From Actinocatenispora sp963815125 (GTDB lineage Bacteria; Actinomycetota; Actinomycetes; Mycobacteriales; Micromonosporaceae), in assembly GCA_963815125.1 (NCBI GenBank), contig CAWFFM010000002.1, forward strand, positions 744,001-808,000: DNA of 64,000 nt, given 5' to 3'. Position 1 is the first letter of the stretch, and each line of letters opens with the position of its first letter. The notes beneath the pieces were generated by a model, which searched no databases, was not told the origin of the DNA, and was given only the letters and a program-made list of their open reading frames with translations. The position numbers and the translations under genes were made by a program. Of this stretch, positions 27,272-34,587 are shown in pieces.

Positions 27272-28377
27272 CGGTGGTGACCGGAGGCCGCCGGTAGCGC
27301 CCGGCTACGTTGCCACGGCCATTCCCGTACCTTGACCTCGGGTACCTCGGGCTGCTCGCCGTTGGCGATCTCCTGCGGCAGGCTGTCGGGTTGTTCGGGA
27401 CGTAGGTTGCGGTCGAAGGCGTCCTCCCAGCGATGGTCGGCCGGGTCGTATCGGGAGTGGTAGAGCGACAGGTCGACCAGGGTCCGCAGCGCGGTGTTGC
27501 TGCCGGTGTTGATACCCCATTGCTCGTCGACGTCGGTTCCCAGTGCATGTAGTCGCAGTTGCTGGGGGTGGAGGTGGACGAAGCCGGCGAGGATCACCGC
27601 ATCGGTGGTGACCGCGTCGACGCGGTGGGAGAGTAGGTCCTCGACGCACTCGCTGATCTTGTTCTTGCCCACCACGTTGGCCTGGTCGGCCTGTTTGAGC
27701 GCGACCGAGGTGGATGTCGTGATGGTGCAGACCTTCTCGCCGGCCAGGTCGTTGAAGGACTGTACGGACGGGTGGTCGCGGCGGGTCAGTACCGACTGGG
27801 CGGTGCGCAGATAGGGGGCACTGAAGTTGACCCCGGGCATGGCTTCCCGCTGGGCGGTGATGCTGTAGGCGGCGACGGCCAGGTCGACGGTGACGAACTG
27901 GTTGCCTTCACGGGCCTGCATGCGGGCCCGGTCCTTGCTGTCCATGGGCAGGAACCGCACCGATGGGCGGTCGAAGCCGAGGTCCGCGGCGAGCATGTAC
28001 GCGATGTCGATGTCGAAGCCGGTGTAGCGGCCGGTCTTCCGGTCGAGGACGGCGATGCCGGGCTGGTCGTCGAGAACGCCGACGACGAGGTCACGTTTGC
28101 CCACCAGTCCGGCCTGTTCGATCAACTGGTCCTTGGTCGGTGGGCCGTTCTGTAGGACGGCGGTCAGAACGATGATGATCACGATGAGTACGGCGAGTAC
28201 GACTGCTCCGAGCCGCATGGTGCGCACGACGGTGCGGCGTCGGGTGACCGGTTCGGGTTGTTCGGAGGGAGTGGTCTCGCTCGGGACTGGCGTTGGTTGC
28301 CTGATGGGCGCCTGGGCGGCGGTTCTGCCGGCGGTAGTGCGCTGCGTCGCTTCCCGTCGCCATCTGCCTATGCCCAC
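27268..28377 (-). CDS. Membrane-anchored family-3 solute-binding-like protein
   Basis: The 369-residue product has a cytoplasmic N-terminal stretch, one transmembrane segment (LGAVVLAVLIVIIIVLTAVL, residues about 56-75) and a family-3 periplasmic amino-acid-binding fold (LVVGVLDDQPGIAVLDRKTG, YTGFDIDIAYMLAADLG, GEKVCTITTSTSVALKQ). No ABC permease or ATPase is adjacent. The uncleaved anchor, not a lipobox, suggests a sensor or accessory role with the next gene, a membrane protein. The GTG at 28377 has GGAG upstream. Confidence 0.72.
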   Translation of the reverse strand: MGIGRWRREATQRTTAGRTAAQAPIRQPTPVPSETTPSEQPEPVTRRRTVVRTMRLGAVVLAVLIVIIIVLTAVLQNGPPTKDQLIEQAGLVGKRDLVVGVLDDQPGIAVLDRKTGRYTGFDIDIAYMLAADLGFDRPSVRFLPMDSKDRARMQAREGNQFVTVDLAVAAYSITAQREAMPGVNFSAPYLRTAQSVLTRRDHPSVQSFNDLAGEKVCTITTSTSVALKQADQANVVGKNKISECVEDLLSHRVDAVTTDAVILAGFVHLHPQQLRLHALGTDVDEQWGINTGSNTALRTLVDLSLYHSRYDPADHRWEDAFDRNLRPEQPDSLPQEIANGEQPEVPEVKVREWPWQRSRALPAASGHHR

Positions 28378-28486
28378 GCTGTCTCCGCTCGTCCGGTTGG
28401 GGCCTGCCTGCTCCTGCCGTCAAGCATGCCAAATTTCTGCCATCGGTCTACCGTCTGCCCGTTCTGGTGGGATACGGCGGGGTGCT

Positions 28487-29305
28487 TCAGCTTCGGTAGG
28501 TCGACACGGTGACCGAGGCGGTGACCAGGGCCGGGTCGGCGAGTACGGCGATCCGCTCGTCGAGTGTGGTCGGGTCCAGATGGCGTGCGCTGGGGCCCAT
28601 GGCGACGACGGTGCGCACCTCGGCGGGGCTCAGCTGGAGGGTGAAGTCGTGCCGGGTGCTGTGCGACAGCCGCAGTTGCGGGCTCATTGCGCGTTCGAGC
28701 CGGTCCTGTTTGTCGGGGTCGACCCGGATCAGGCCGAGTGCGGTGACCAGTTCGCGAAGATGTTCGCTGGTGGGGGTGACGACGACCAGTTCCCCACCCG
28801 GTACGAGGACGCGGCGGATCTCGGTGGCATTGCGGGGTGCGAACACGTTGAGCATCAGGGCGACGCTGCTGCTGCGGATCGGTAGCGGGGCCCAGGCATC
28901 GGCGCCGATGGCGGCGATCCGCGGGTGCGCCCGGGCCGCGCGACGTAGCGCGAAGCGGGACACGTCCAGGGCCAGTCCCGCTCTCTCTGGTAGCCGGTCG
29001 AGTACGGAGGCGAGGTAGTGGCCGGTGCCGGCGCCCAGGTCGAGTACGCAGCCTTCGACATCGGGTGCCGACTCAGCTGCGTCGGCGAGCGCACCGGCGA
29101 TGGGAGAGTAGTGGCCGGCTGTCAGGAAATCGTGCCGGGCGGAGATCATCGCGGCAGTGTCGCCGGCGGTTTGGCGTCGACCGCCGGCCAGCAGGTTGAG
29201 ATACCCCTGGCGGGCGATATCGAAGGTGTGGCCGGCGGTGCAGCGGGCAGTGTCGCCGTCCAGTCGGAGGTTCGCACCGCAGTGCGGACAGATGAGGTAG
29301 CGCAT
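28487..29305 (-). CDS. RlmA-type 23S rRNA (guanine) methyltransferase-like protein
   Basis: The 272-residue product has an N-terminal zinc finger (MRYLICPHCGANLRL..CTAGHTFD) and DIARQGYLNLLAGG. A class I SAM-binding domain (CVLDLGAGTGHYLASVLD) and NVFAPRNATEIRRVLVPGGELVVVTP follow. This is the layout of RlmA(I)/RlmA(II)/TlrB, which methylate G745 or G748 of 23S rRNA. RlmA(II)-type members in actinomycetes can give resistance to tylosin or mycinamicin. The exact target guanine cannot be read here. The ATG at 29305 places the zinc finger at the N terminus. Confidence 0.82.
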   Translation of the reverse strand: MRYLICPHCGANLRLDGDTARCTAGHTFDIARQGYLNLLAGGRRQTAGDTAAMISARHDFLTAGHYSPIAGALADAAESAPDVEGCVLDLGAGTGHYLASVLDRLPERAGLALDVSRFALRRAARAHPRIAAIGADAWAPLPIRSSSVALMLNVFAPRNATEIRRVLVPGGELVVVTPTSEHLRELVTALGLIRVDPDKQDRLERAMSPQLRLSHSTRHDFTLQLSPAEVRTVVAMGPSARHLDPTTLDERIAVLADPALVTASVTVSTYRS

Positions 29306-29362
29306 GGCGTCAGCGAGCACACCTGATGATCGTTCGCCGACCGCTCGTTTGCACTATAACTA

Positions 29363-29376
29363 GCTTCCTAGGAAGC
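29363..29376. promoter_or_regulatory. Perfect 14-bp palindrome in a divergent promoter region
   Basis: GCTTCCTAGGAAGC is a perfect palindrome in the 189-base gap between the leftward rRNA methyltransferase gene and the rightward acyl-CoA dehydrogenase gene, beside an AT-rich stretch (GCACTATAACTA). A 12/14 relative occurs at 23792-23805. It is a plausible operator. The regulator is unknown, though an Lrp-family gene lies two genes to the right. Confidence 0.4.
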
Positions 29377-29494
29377 AATACCGGACATAGCGCCCGTCAC
29401 TATGTAACAACCCAGCCCACTGCGACCCACCGGACCCGAACGACCGTTAAGCTTCAGCCACGTACGCGGGGTACTGGAGATTGCGGAGGAGCCC

Positions 29495-30685
29495 GTGGAG
29501 CGGCAAAGTGGATCACCGGCCAGAGTCATCGGTACGCGGCGCGATGGTGTCCGGCGGCTGCTGCCTACCGATGAGGCGAAGGAACTGCTGGGCCTTGCGG
29601 AGGAGATCGCAGACGGCGAACTCGCGCCGCGGGCCGCTGACTTCGAGGCCCGGGACGAGTTCCCCCGGGATGCCTTCCGGACCCTGGGCAGGGCGGGCCT
29701 GCTGAGCCTGCCGTATCCGGAGGAATACGGTGGGGCCGGCCAACCGTACGAGGTCTATCTCCAGGTGGTCGAGCTACTGGCCCAGCGGTGGCTGTCGGTG
29801 GCGCTGGGAGTCAGCGTGCACACTCTTGCCTGCTTCCCGGTGTTCGCGTTCGGGTCCGACCAGCAGCGCAAACGCTTCCTGCCGGACATGCTCGGTGGTG
29901 AACAGCTGGGCGCCTACTGCCTGTCCGAACCGCAGGGCGGCTCGGACGCTGCAGGACTGCTCACCCGTGCCGTCCCGGAGGGCGACGCGTACCGGGTGAA
30001 CGGCACCAAGGCGTGGGTGTCACATGCCGGGGTGGCCGACTTCTACGATGTGTTCGTCCGTACCGGTGGGCCTGGCGCGGAGGGCATCTCGTGCCTGCTG
30101 GTGGACCCGGACACCGAGGGACTGGTGCCGCAGGCCGCGGAACGCAAGATGGGGTTGACCGCCGAGCGGACGGCGCAGGTGGCGTTCGACGACGTACGGG
30201 TGCCGGCGGAGCGTCTGATCGGGGCGGAAGGTATCGGCTTCCGTATCGCCATGCAGGCGTTGGACACCGGCCGGCTGGGCATCGCGGCGTGTGCCGTGGG
30301 TCTTGCCCAGTCCGCCTTGGACTACGCCTGTGGCTATGCGCGGGAACGCGAGCAGTTCGGGCGGCCCATCGCGCATTTCCAGGGGGTGGGTTTCCTGTTG
30401 GCGGATGCTGCGACGCAGATCGCCGCGGCACGTTCGTTGGTGCTGTCGGCCGCCCGGTTGAAGGACGCCGGTGAGCGGTTCTCGGTGGAGGCCGCGAAGG
30501 CGAAGCTGTTCGCGACGGACATGGCGATGCGGGTGACCACCGACATGGTGCAGGTGCTGGGCGGTTACGGCTATGTGGCCGACCATCCGGTGGAGCGTTA
30601 CATGCGCGAGGCGAAGGTCCTGCAGATCGTGGAGGGCACCAATCAGATTCAGCGTGTGGTGATCTCCCGGGCGTTGACGTCGTGA
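29495..30685 (+). CDS. Acyl-CoA dehydrogenase (short/medium-chain type)
   Basis: The 396-residue flavoprotein has the signatures YCLSEPQGGSDAAGL, TKAWVSHAGVADFYDVFV and C-terminal QVLGGYGYVADHPVERYMRE followed by IVEGTNQIQRVVISR, with the catalytic Glu in VEGTNQIQ. This is the classical butyryl/short-chain arrangement, distinct from the glutaryl type at 24011. Given the lysine-to-crotonyl-CoA genes nearby it could act on C4 acyl-CoAs, but the substrate is not proven. The GTG at 29495 has GGAGGA 4 bases upstream. Confidence 0.82.
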   Translation: MERQSGSPARVIGTRRDGVRRLLPTDEAKELLGLAEEIADGELAPRAADFEARDEFPRDAFRTLGRAGLLSLPYPEEYGGAGQPYEVYLQVVELLAQRWLSVALGVSVHTLACFPVFAFGSDQQRKRFLPDMLGGEQLGAYCLSEPQGGSDAAGLLTRAVPEGDAYRVNGTKAWVSHAGVADFYDVFVRTGGPGAEGISCLLVDPDTEGLVPQAAERKMGLTAERTAQVAFDDVRVPAERLIGAEGIGFRIAMQALDTGRLGIAACAVGLAQSALDYACGYAREREQFGRPIAHFQGVGFLLADAATQIAAARSLVLSAARLKDAGERFSVEAAKAKLFATDMAMRVTTDMVQVLGGYGYVADHPVERYMREAKVLQIVEGTNQIQRVVISRALTS

Positions 30686-30726
30686 GGTTGTCCGGCCGCG
30701 CGTTTCGTACGGTGTAGCGTTTCGGC

Positions 30727-31188
30727 GTGGAAGAGATCGACCGGGCGATCGTCTCGGCGTTGACATCGGATGGCCGGCTGTCCTATACCGATCTGGCTGA
30801 GCGGGTGGGACTGTCGGTGTCCGCGGTGCATCAACGGGTACGGCGGTTGGAGCAGCGTGGGGTCATCCGTGGGTACGGGGCGGTGGTGGACTACGCCGCG
30901 CTGGGGTTGCCGTTGACAGCGTTTGTCGCGATCAGGCCAACGGATCCGGCGGCGCCGGATGACGCGCCGGAGCGGTTGGCTCATCTTCCGGAGATCGAGT
31001 CGTGCTATTCGGTGGCAGGTGAGGATTTCTACCTGTTGAAGGTCCGGGTGGCTTCGCCGGTGGATCTGGAGGGTCTGTTGCAGCGGATCCGGTCGGTGGC
31101 GGGTGTGACGCATCGGACGACGATCGTGTTGTCCACTCCGTACGAGGGGCGTCCGCCGGCTGGCCAGGACCGCGTGCCCGACGCGTAG
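30727..31188 (+). CDS. Lrp/AsnC-family transcriptional regulator
   Basis: The 153-residue product has an N-terminal winged-helix (LSYTDLAERVGLSVSAVHQRVRRLEQRGVI, residues about 18-47) and a C-terminal RAM effector domain (SCYSVAGEDFYLLKVRVASPVDLEGLLQRI). Such regulators sense amino acids or related effectors and bind as octamers to repeated sites. It lies 41 bases after an acyl-CoA dehydrogenase gene and 2.6 kb from the lysine aminomutase promoter, which contains spaced repeats. Control of lysine degradation is an attractive guess. The start is a GTG with no clear ribosome site. Confidence 0.87.
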   Translation: MEEIDRAIVSALTSDGRLSYTDLAERVGLSVSAVHQRVRRLEQRGVIRGYGAVVDYAALGLPLTAFVAIRPTDPAAPDDAPERLAHLPEIESCYSVAGEDFYLLKVRVASPVDLEGLLQRIRSVAGVTHRTTIVLSTPYEGRPPAGQDRVPDA

Positions 31189-31209
31189 CCGGCTGCTCTG
31201 GGCTGTTGC

Positions 31210-31782
31210 TCAGTCGACCTTCGCGTTCCAGGTGTTGATGACGGGGCGGCCGTGTTCGTGGCCGAGGGTGGACAGGGTGGCGGTGTCGAGTCGCAGGAGG
31301 CCGCCGGCGGAGGCGGCGAGCCCGATCCATCGGGCGCCGGCGACGCGTAGGGCGTGGCCGTGTCCGACAAGGGCGACGTCACCGCGGGGGAGCAGGTCCC
31401 GGGCGCGCTCGAGTACCCGGTCGAGGCGGGCGCCGATCTGGGCGGGTGTCTCACCTTCGGGGGTGCCGTCGGTCCATAGTGTCCAGTCGGGGGTCTCGGT
31501 GTGGATGTCGGCGGTGGTGCGTCCTTCGTAGCGGCCGTAGTCCCATTCGGCCAGGTCGTCGTCGGTGTCGGTGATGGGCAGGCCAGCAAGTTGGGCGGTG
31601 CGGCGGGCGCGGGTGCGGGGTGAGCAGAGGACTGCGGCGAAGTGGTGTGTGGTGAGGGCCGGGGTGAGGGCGCGGGCCTGGCGTTCGCCGGTGGCGGTGA
31701 GGGGGATGTCGGTGGTGGAGGTGTGCCGTCCGGTGGCGCTCCACTCGGTTTCGCCGTGCCGGATGAGGAGGATGTCGGCCAT
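31210..31782 (-). CDS. Histidine phosphatase (phosphoglycerate mutase-like, acid phosphatase)
   Basis: The 190-residue product begins with the RHGETEWS catalytic motif (His9) and has SPRTRARRTAQLAG, EWDYGRYEGRT and the second catalytic histidine in ALVGHGHALRVAGARWIG. It lacks the longer loops of true phosphoglycerate mutase and matches the small actinobacterial SixA/PhoE-like acid phosphatases. Substrate unknown. It is convergent with the Lrp gene and downstream of kamA on the same strand, separated from it by a terminator-like hairpin. Confidence 0.82.
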   Translation of the reverse strand: MADILLIRHGETEWSATGRHTSTTDIPLTATGERQARALTPALTTHHFAAVLCSPRTRARRTAQLAGLPITDTDDDLAEWDYGRYEGRTTADIHTETPDWTLWTDGTPEGETPAQIGARLDRVLERARDLLPRGDVALVGHGHALRVAGARWIGLAASAGGLLRLDTATLSTLGHEHGRPVINTWNAKVD

Positions 31783-31827
31783 GGGGACAGTGTTACCGAT
31801 GTGCAGGCTGATCGGAGTGGGGTCTGC

Positions 31828-31857
31828 GGGGGTCGCTGCACGGTGTGAGCGACCCCC
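31828..31857 (-). terminator. Hairpin terminator after kamA
   Basis: GGGGGTCGCT (31828-31837) pairs perfectly with AGCGACCCCC (31848-31857) around a 10-base loop, 6 bases past the leftward kamA stop. This points to kamA ending as a single-gene transcript. Confidence 0.6.
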
Positions 31858-31863
31858 GGTGGG

Positions 31864-33315
31864 TCAGATGCTGAGTGTGACCTCGCGTTCGGCGGCGGCC
31901 CGGGAGGCCGCGGCGGCGGCGTGGGCTGCACTGGTGTCGGGTGGGAAGTTCTGCCGCCACCAGTCCTGGCCGGCTTCGGGCAGGGTGTAGATCGGGTCGT
32001 AGTACGGGTAGTGGCGCGACAGTGCTTCGGCGTCGTCGGTTTCGATGCCGGTGCGGTAGTTCTTGGTCCAGTAGGAGATGCCGCGTTCGGTGTCGTAGTC
32101 GGTGAGCATGTGCACCCAGCGTTTACCGACGAACGGCACGTCGCAGACGATGCGGGGGGTGGCGTATCCGGGCAGGTATCCCATCATGGCGTGCTGCAGG
32201 TGCTGGGCTTCGGTGACCGAGACCCGCCAGTGTTCGGCGTTGGGGATCATGTCGCACATGTAGAAGTAGTAGGGCAGGATGTTGGCCTCGCCCTGTAGTG
32301 CGAAGCACAGGTCCAGCAGGTCTGGTGTGGTGGCGTTGACGCCACGCATCAGCACGCCCTGGTTGCGTACGTCGCGTACTCCCACGTCCAGTGCGGTGCG
32401 GGCGGCTTCGGCGACCAGTGGGGTGACGGAGTTGGCGTGGTTGACGTGGGTGTGGATGGCGAGGTTGACGCCGCGGCGGTGTGCGGTGCGGGCGACGCGT
32501 TCCAGCCCTTCGACGACGTCGGGCTGTAGCCAGTGCTGCGGCATGCCCATCAGTGCCTTGGTGGCCAGCCGGATGTCGCGGATGGTCTCGATGCCCAGCA
32601 GCCGCATCAGGAATGCTTCCAGGTTGCGCCACGGCACGTTGGCGACGTCGCCGCCGGAGACGACGACGTCGCGTACCTCGTGGTGGGCCTTGAGGTAGTC
32701 GATCATGGCGTCGTAGCGGTCGACGGGTTTGAGGGTGAGTTTGAGCTTGTCGATGGTGGGGGTGGAGTTGCCGACCAGGTCCATGCGTGTGCAGTGCCCG
32801 CAGTACTGCGGGCAGGTGGACAGCAGTTCGGCCAGCACCTTGGTGGGGTAGCGGTGGGTGAGGCCCTCGGCGACCCACATGTCGTGTTCGTGCAGGGAGT
32901 CGCGGGTGGCGTGGGGGTGGCTGGGCCAGTCGGTGCGCCGGTCGGTGGCCACCGGCAGCATGTAGCGGCGGATGGGATCGGCGTAGAACGACTCCGTGTC
33001 GGGGACCCGGTCGGGCACGATGGTGTTGAGCATCTGTGGGGGTACCAGCATCGACATGGTGGCGTGCTGTTGCTGGTCGGCGGCGATGTCGTCGTAGAGG
33101 CGTTCGTCGATCAGGTCGCCCATGACGCCGCGTAGCTGCGCGAGGTTCTTGATGCAGTGGGCGCGTTGCCACTGGGCGGAACGCCACTGGGTTTCGGTGA
33201 CCGTGCGCCAGCCCGGTAGCCGGGTCCAGTCCGGTTCGACGAGCGCGTTGCGCCGGTATTCGTAGGGCTGTCCGCTGTCGGGCAGTGGGTTTGCGGTACG
33301 ACGCTCGTCGGTCAC
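31864..33315 (-). CDS. kamA: KamA-family radical-SAM/PLP aminomutase (lysine 2,3-aminomutase-like, divergent)
   Basis: The 483-residue product has the radical-SAM cluster C168-x3-C172-x2-C175 (CPQYCGHC) and the KamA segments VVSGGDV, THVNHAN and YYFYMCDM. Lysine 2,3-aminomutase moves the alpha-amino group of L-lysine to C3. Two key sites differ from the clostridial enzyme. The PLP-lysine motif PGGGGK reads PFVGK (K398). The substrate Asp of the RGVND motif (Asp293 in C. subterminale) is Ala here (RGVNA, A328), while the other (QCD, Asp330) is kept as D355. Substrate assignment to lysine therefore rests mainly on the kamDE context. The GTG at 33315 has GGGAGGA upstream. Confidence 0.78.
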   Translation of the reverse strand: MTDERRTANPLPDSGQPYEYRRNALVEPDWTRLPGWRTVTETQWRSAQWQRAHCIKNLAQLRGVMGDLIDERLYDDIAADQQQHATMSMLVPPQMLNTIVPDRVPDTESFYADPIRRYMLPVATDRRTDWPSHPHATRDSLHEHDMWVAEGLTHRYPTKVLAELLSTCPQYCGHCTRMDLVGNSTPTIDKLKLTLKPVDRYDAMIDYLKAHHEVRDVVVSGGDVANVPWRNLEAFLMRLLGIETIRDIRLATKALMGMPQHWLQPDVVEGLERVARTAHRRGVNLAIHTHVNHANSVTPLVAEAARTALDVGVRDVRNQGVLMRGVNATTPDLLDLCFALQGEANILPYYFYMCDMIPNAEHWRVSVTEAQHLQHAMMGYLPGYATPRIVCDVPFVGKRWVHMLTDYDTERGISYWTKNYRTGIETDDAEALSRHYPYYDPIYTLPEAGQDWWRQNFPPDTSAAHAAAAASRAAAEREVTLSI

Positions 33316-33489
33316 CGGGGTCCTCCCTGGCCGTGGGGTGGGGTGGCGTGTGCGCCGACCGTGGGTGGTGCGGGCCACGCGGGATGCTCCTGCCGGAACC
33401 ATATCGCACGCGAACTGGAGTTCTTGTTGGCTGGACACTATCCTGCCGGAGGATTTCCTGAACAGTGAGGCTTCGTACGGAGGCGTGAC
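33316..33489. promoter_or_regulatory. Divergent kamA/kdd promoter region with repeated elements
   Basis: This 174-base divergent spacer holds two copies of TCCTGCCGGA (33388-33397 and 33441-33450) 53 bases apart, close to five helical turns. The right copy lies within an inverted repeat ATCCTgccggAGGAT (33440-33454). Repeats on one DNA face suit a wrapping regulator such as an Lrp protein. A ribosome site GGAGG (33479-33483) serves kdd. Confidence 0.4.
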
Positions 33490-34530
33490 ATGCGTGATGG
33501 TGCCGGTGAGGGGTTTCAGGTAGGTCTGCACCGGGTGCTGGAACCTGTCGGTGTTCTGCCTCAGGCAGCGTTGCGGCTCGATGATCGGCCGGAGATTCAC
33601 CCGTCCGAGGTCCGATTGAGTGTCGAACGGTTGAATCTGGACGCGGCGAGTTTCCGGCAGTTGCACACCGCGCATCACGGCGATGGGGCCGCGATCCGTG
33701 CGGAGGTCCGCGACATCATCGCCACGCGCGGCAAGATGCACAATCCGGTCACCGGTTCGGGCGGGATGCTCATCGGTACCGTCGAGGCGGTCGGCGCGGA
33801 CTCGCCGCTGGGTCTGCGGGTCGGGCAGCGGGTGGCCACCCTGGTGTCGTTGACGCTCACGCCGCTGCGGATCAGTGATGAGCTGGCCCGGTGGTCGGGC
33901 ACCGACGAGCAGGTACCGGCCAGCGGGCATGCGATCCTGTTCGCCCGGTCCATCGCTGCGGTGTTGCCCGACGACGAGGACCCTGAACTGTCCCTGGCGG
34001 TGCTGGATGTGTGCGGGGCTCCGGCGTTGACCCAGCGGGTGGTGGCCGAGCGTGCCGCGGCCGGTACGGCGCCGCGGGTCGCGGTCATCGGTGGTGCGGG
34101 TAAGTCGGGCAGCCTGTCGCTGGCTGCGGCCCGGCGGGCCGGCGCGAGCACCGTGGGGGTGGTACCGAATGAGCAGGAGGCTACCCGGCTGCGTGATGCG
34201 GGATTGGCCGACGTGGTGGTGCTGGCAGACGCGCGGGATCCGGTGGCCCTTGCCCGGGCCGTGGGGCAGCCGGTCGATGTGACCGTCGTGTGTGTGGATG
34301 TCCCGGGCTGTGAGCATGGTGCGATCCTGGCCACCGCGCCCGGCGGTACGGTGATCTTCTTCTCCATGGCCACGTCGTTCGCGGCGGCGGCCCTCGGTGC
34401 TGAGGGCCTGGCCGCTGATGTCACGATGCTGGTGGGCAACGGGTATGTGCCCGGACACGCTGACCTGGCGTTGGATCTGCTGCGCGGTGAACCTGGGGTG
34501 CGCACGCTGTTCACTGCCCGGTTGGGCTGA
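33490..34530 (+). CDS. kdd: L-erythro-3,5-diaminohexanoate dehydrogenase
   Basis: The 346-residue NAD(P)-dependent enzyme of lysine fermentation oxidises 3,5-diaminohexanoate to 5-amino-3-oxohexanoate. Characteristic segments are VERLNLDAASFRQLH, GKMHNPVTGSGGMLIGTVE, VAVIGGAGKSGSLSLAAARRAG (Rossmann glycine loop near residue 200) and GGTVIFFSMATSFAAAALGAEG. The ATG has GGAGG 6 bases upstream. It heads the rightward kam operon, opposite kamA. Confidence 0.88.
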   Translation: MRDGAGEGFQVGLHRVLEPVGVLPQAALRLDDRPEIHPSEVRLSVERLNLDAASFRQLHTAHHGDGAAIRAEVRDIIATRGKMHNPVTGSGGMLIGTVEAVGADSPLGLRVGQRVATLVSLTLTPLRISDELARWSGTDEQVPASGHAILFARSIAAVLPDDEDPELSLAVLDVCGAPALTQRVVAERAAAGTAPRVAVIGGAGKSGSLSLAAARRAGASTVGVVPNEQEATRLRDAGLADVVVLADARDPVALARAVGQPVDVTVVCVDVPGCEHGAILATAPGGTVIFFSMATSFAAAALGAEGLAADVTMLVGNGYVPGHADLALDLLRGEPGVRTLFTARLG

Positions 34531-34587
34531 GCCCGATCCGGTCGGCGGGGCAGCCGACGCAACCCGCGGCAGGAAAGACTAGGTGGC

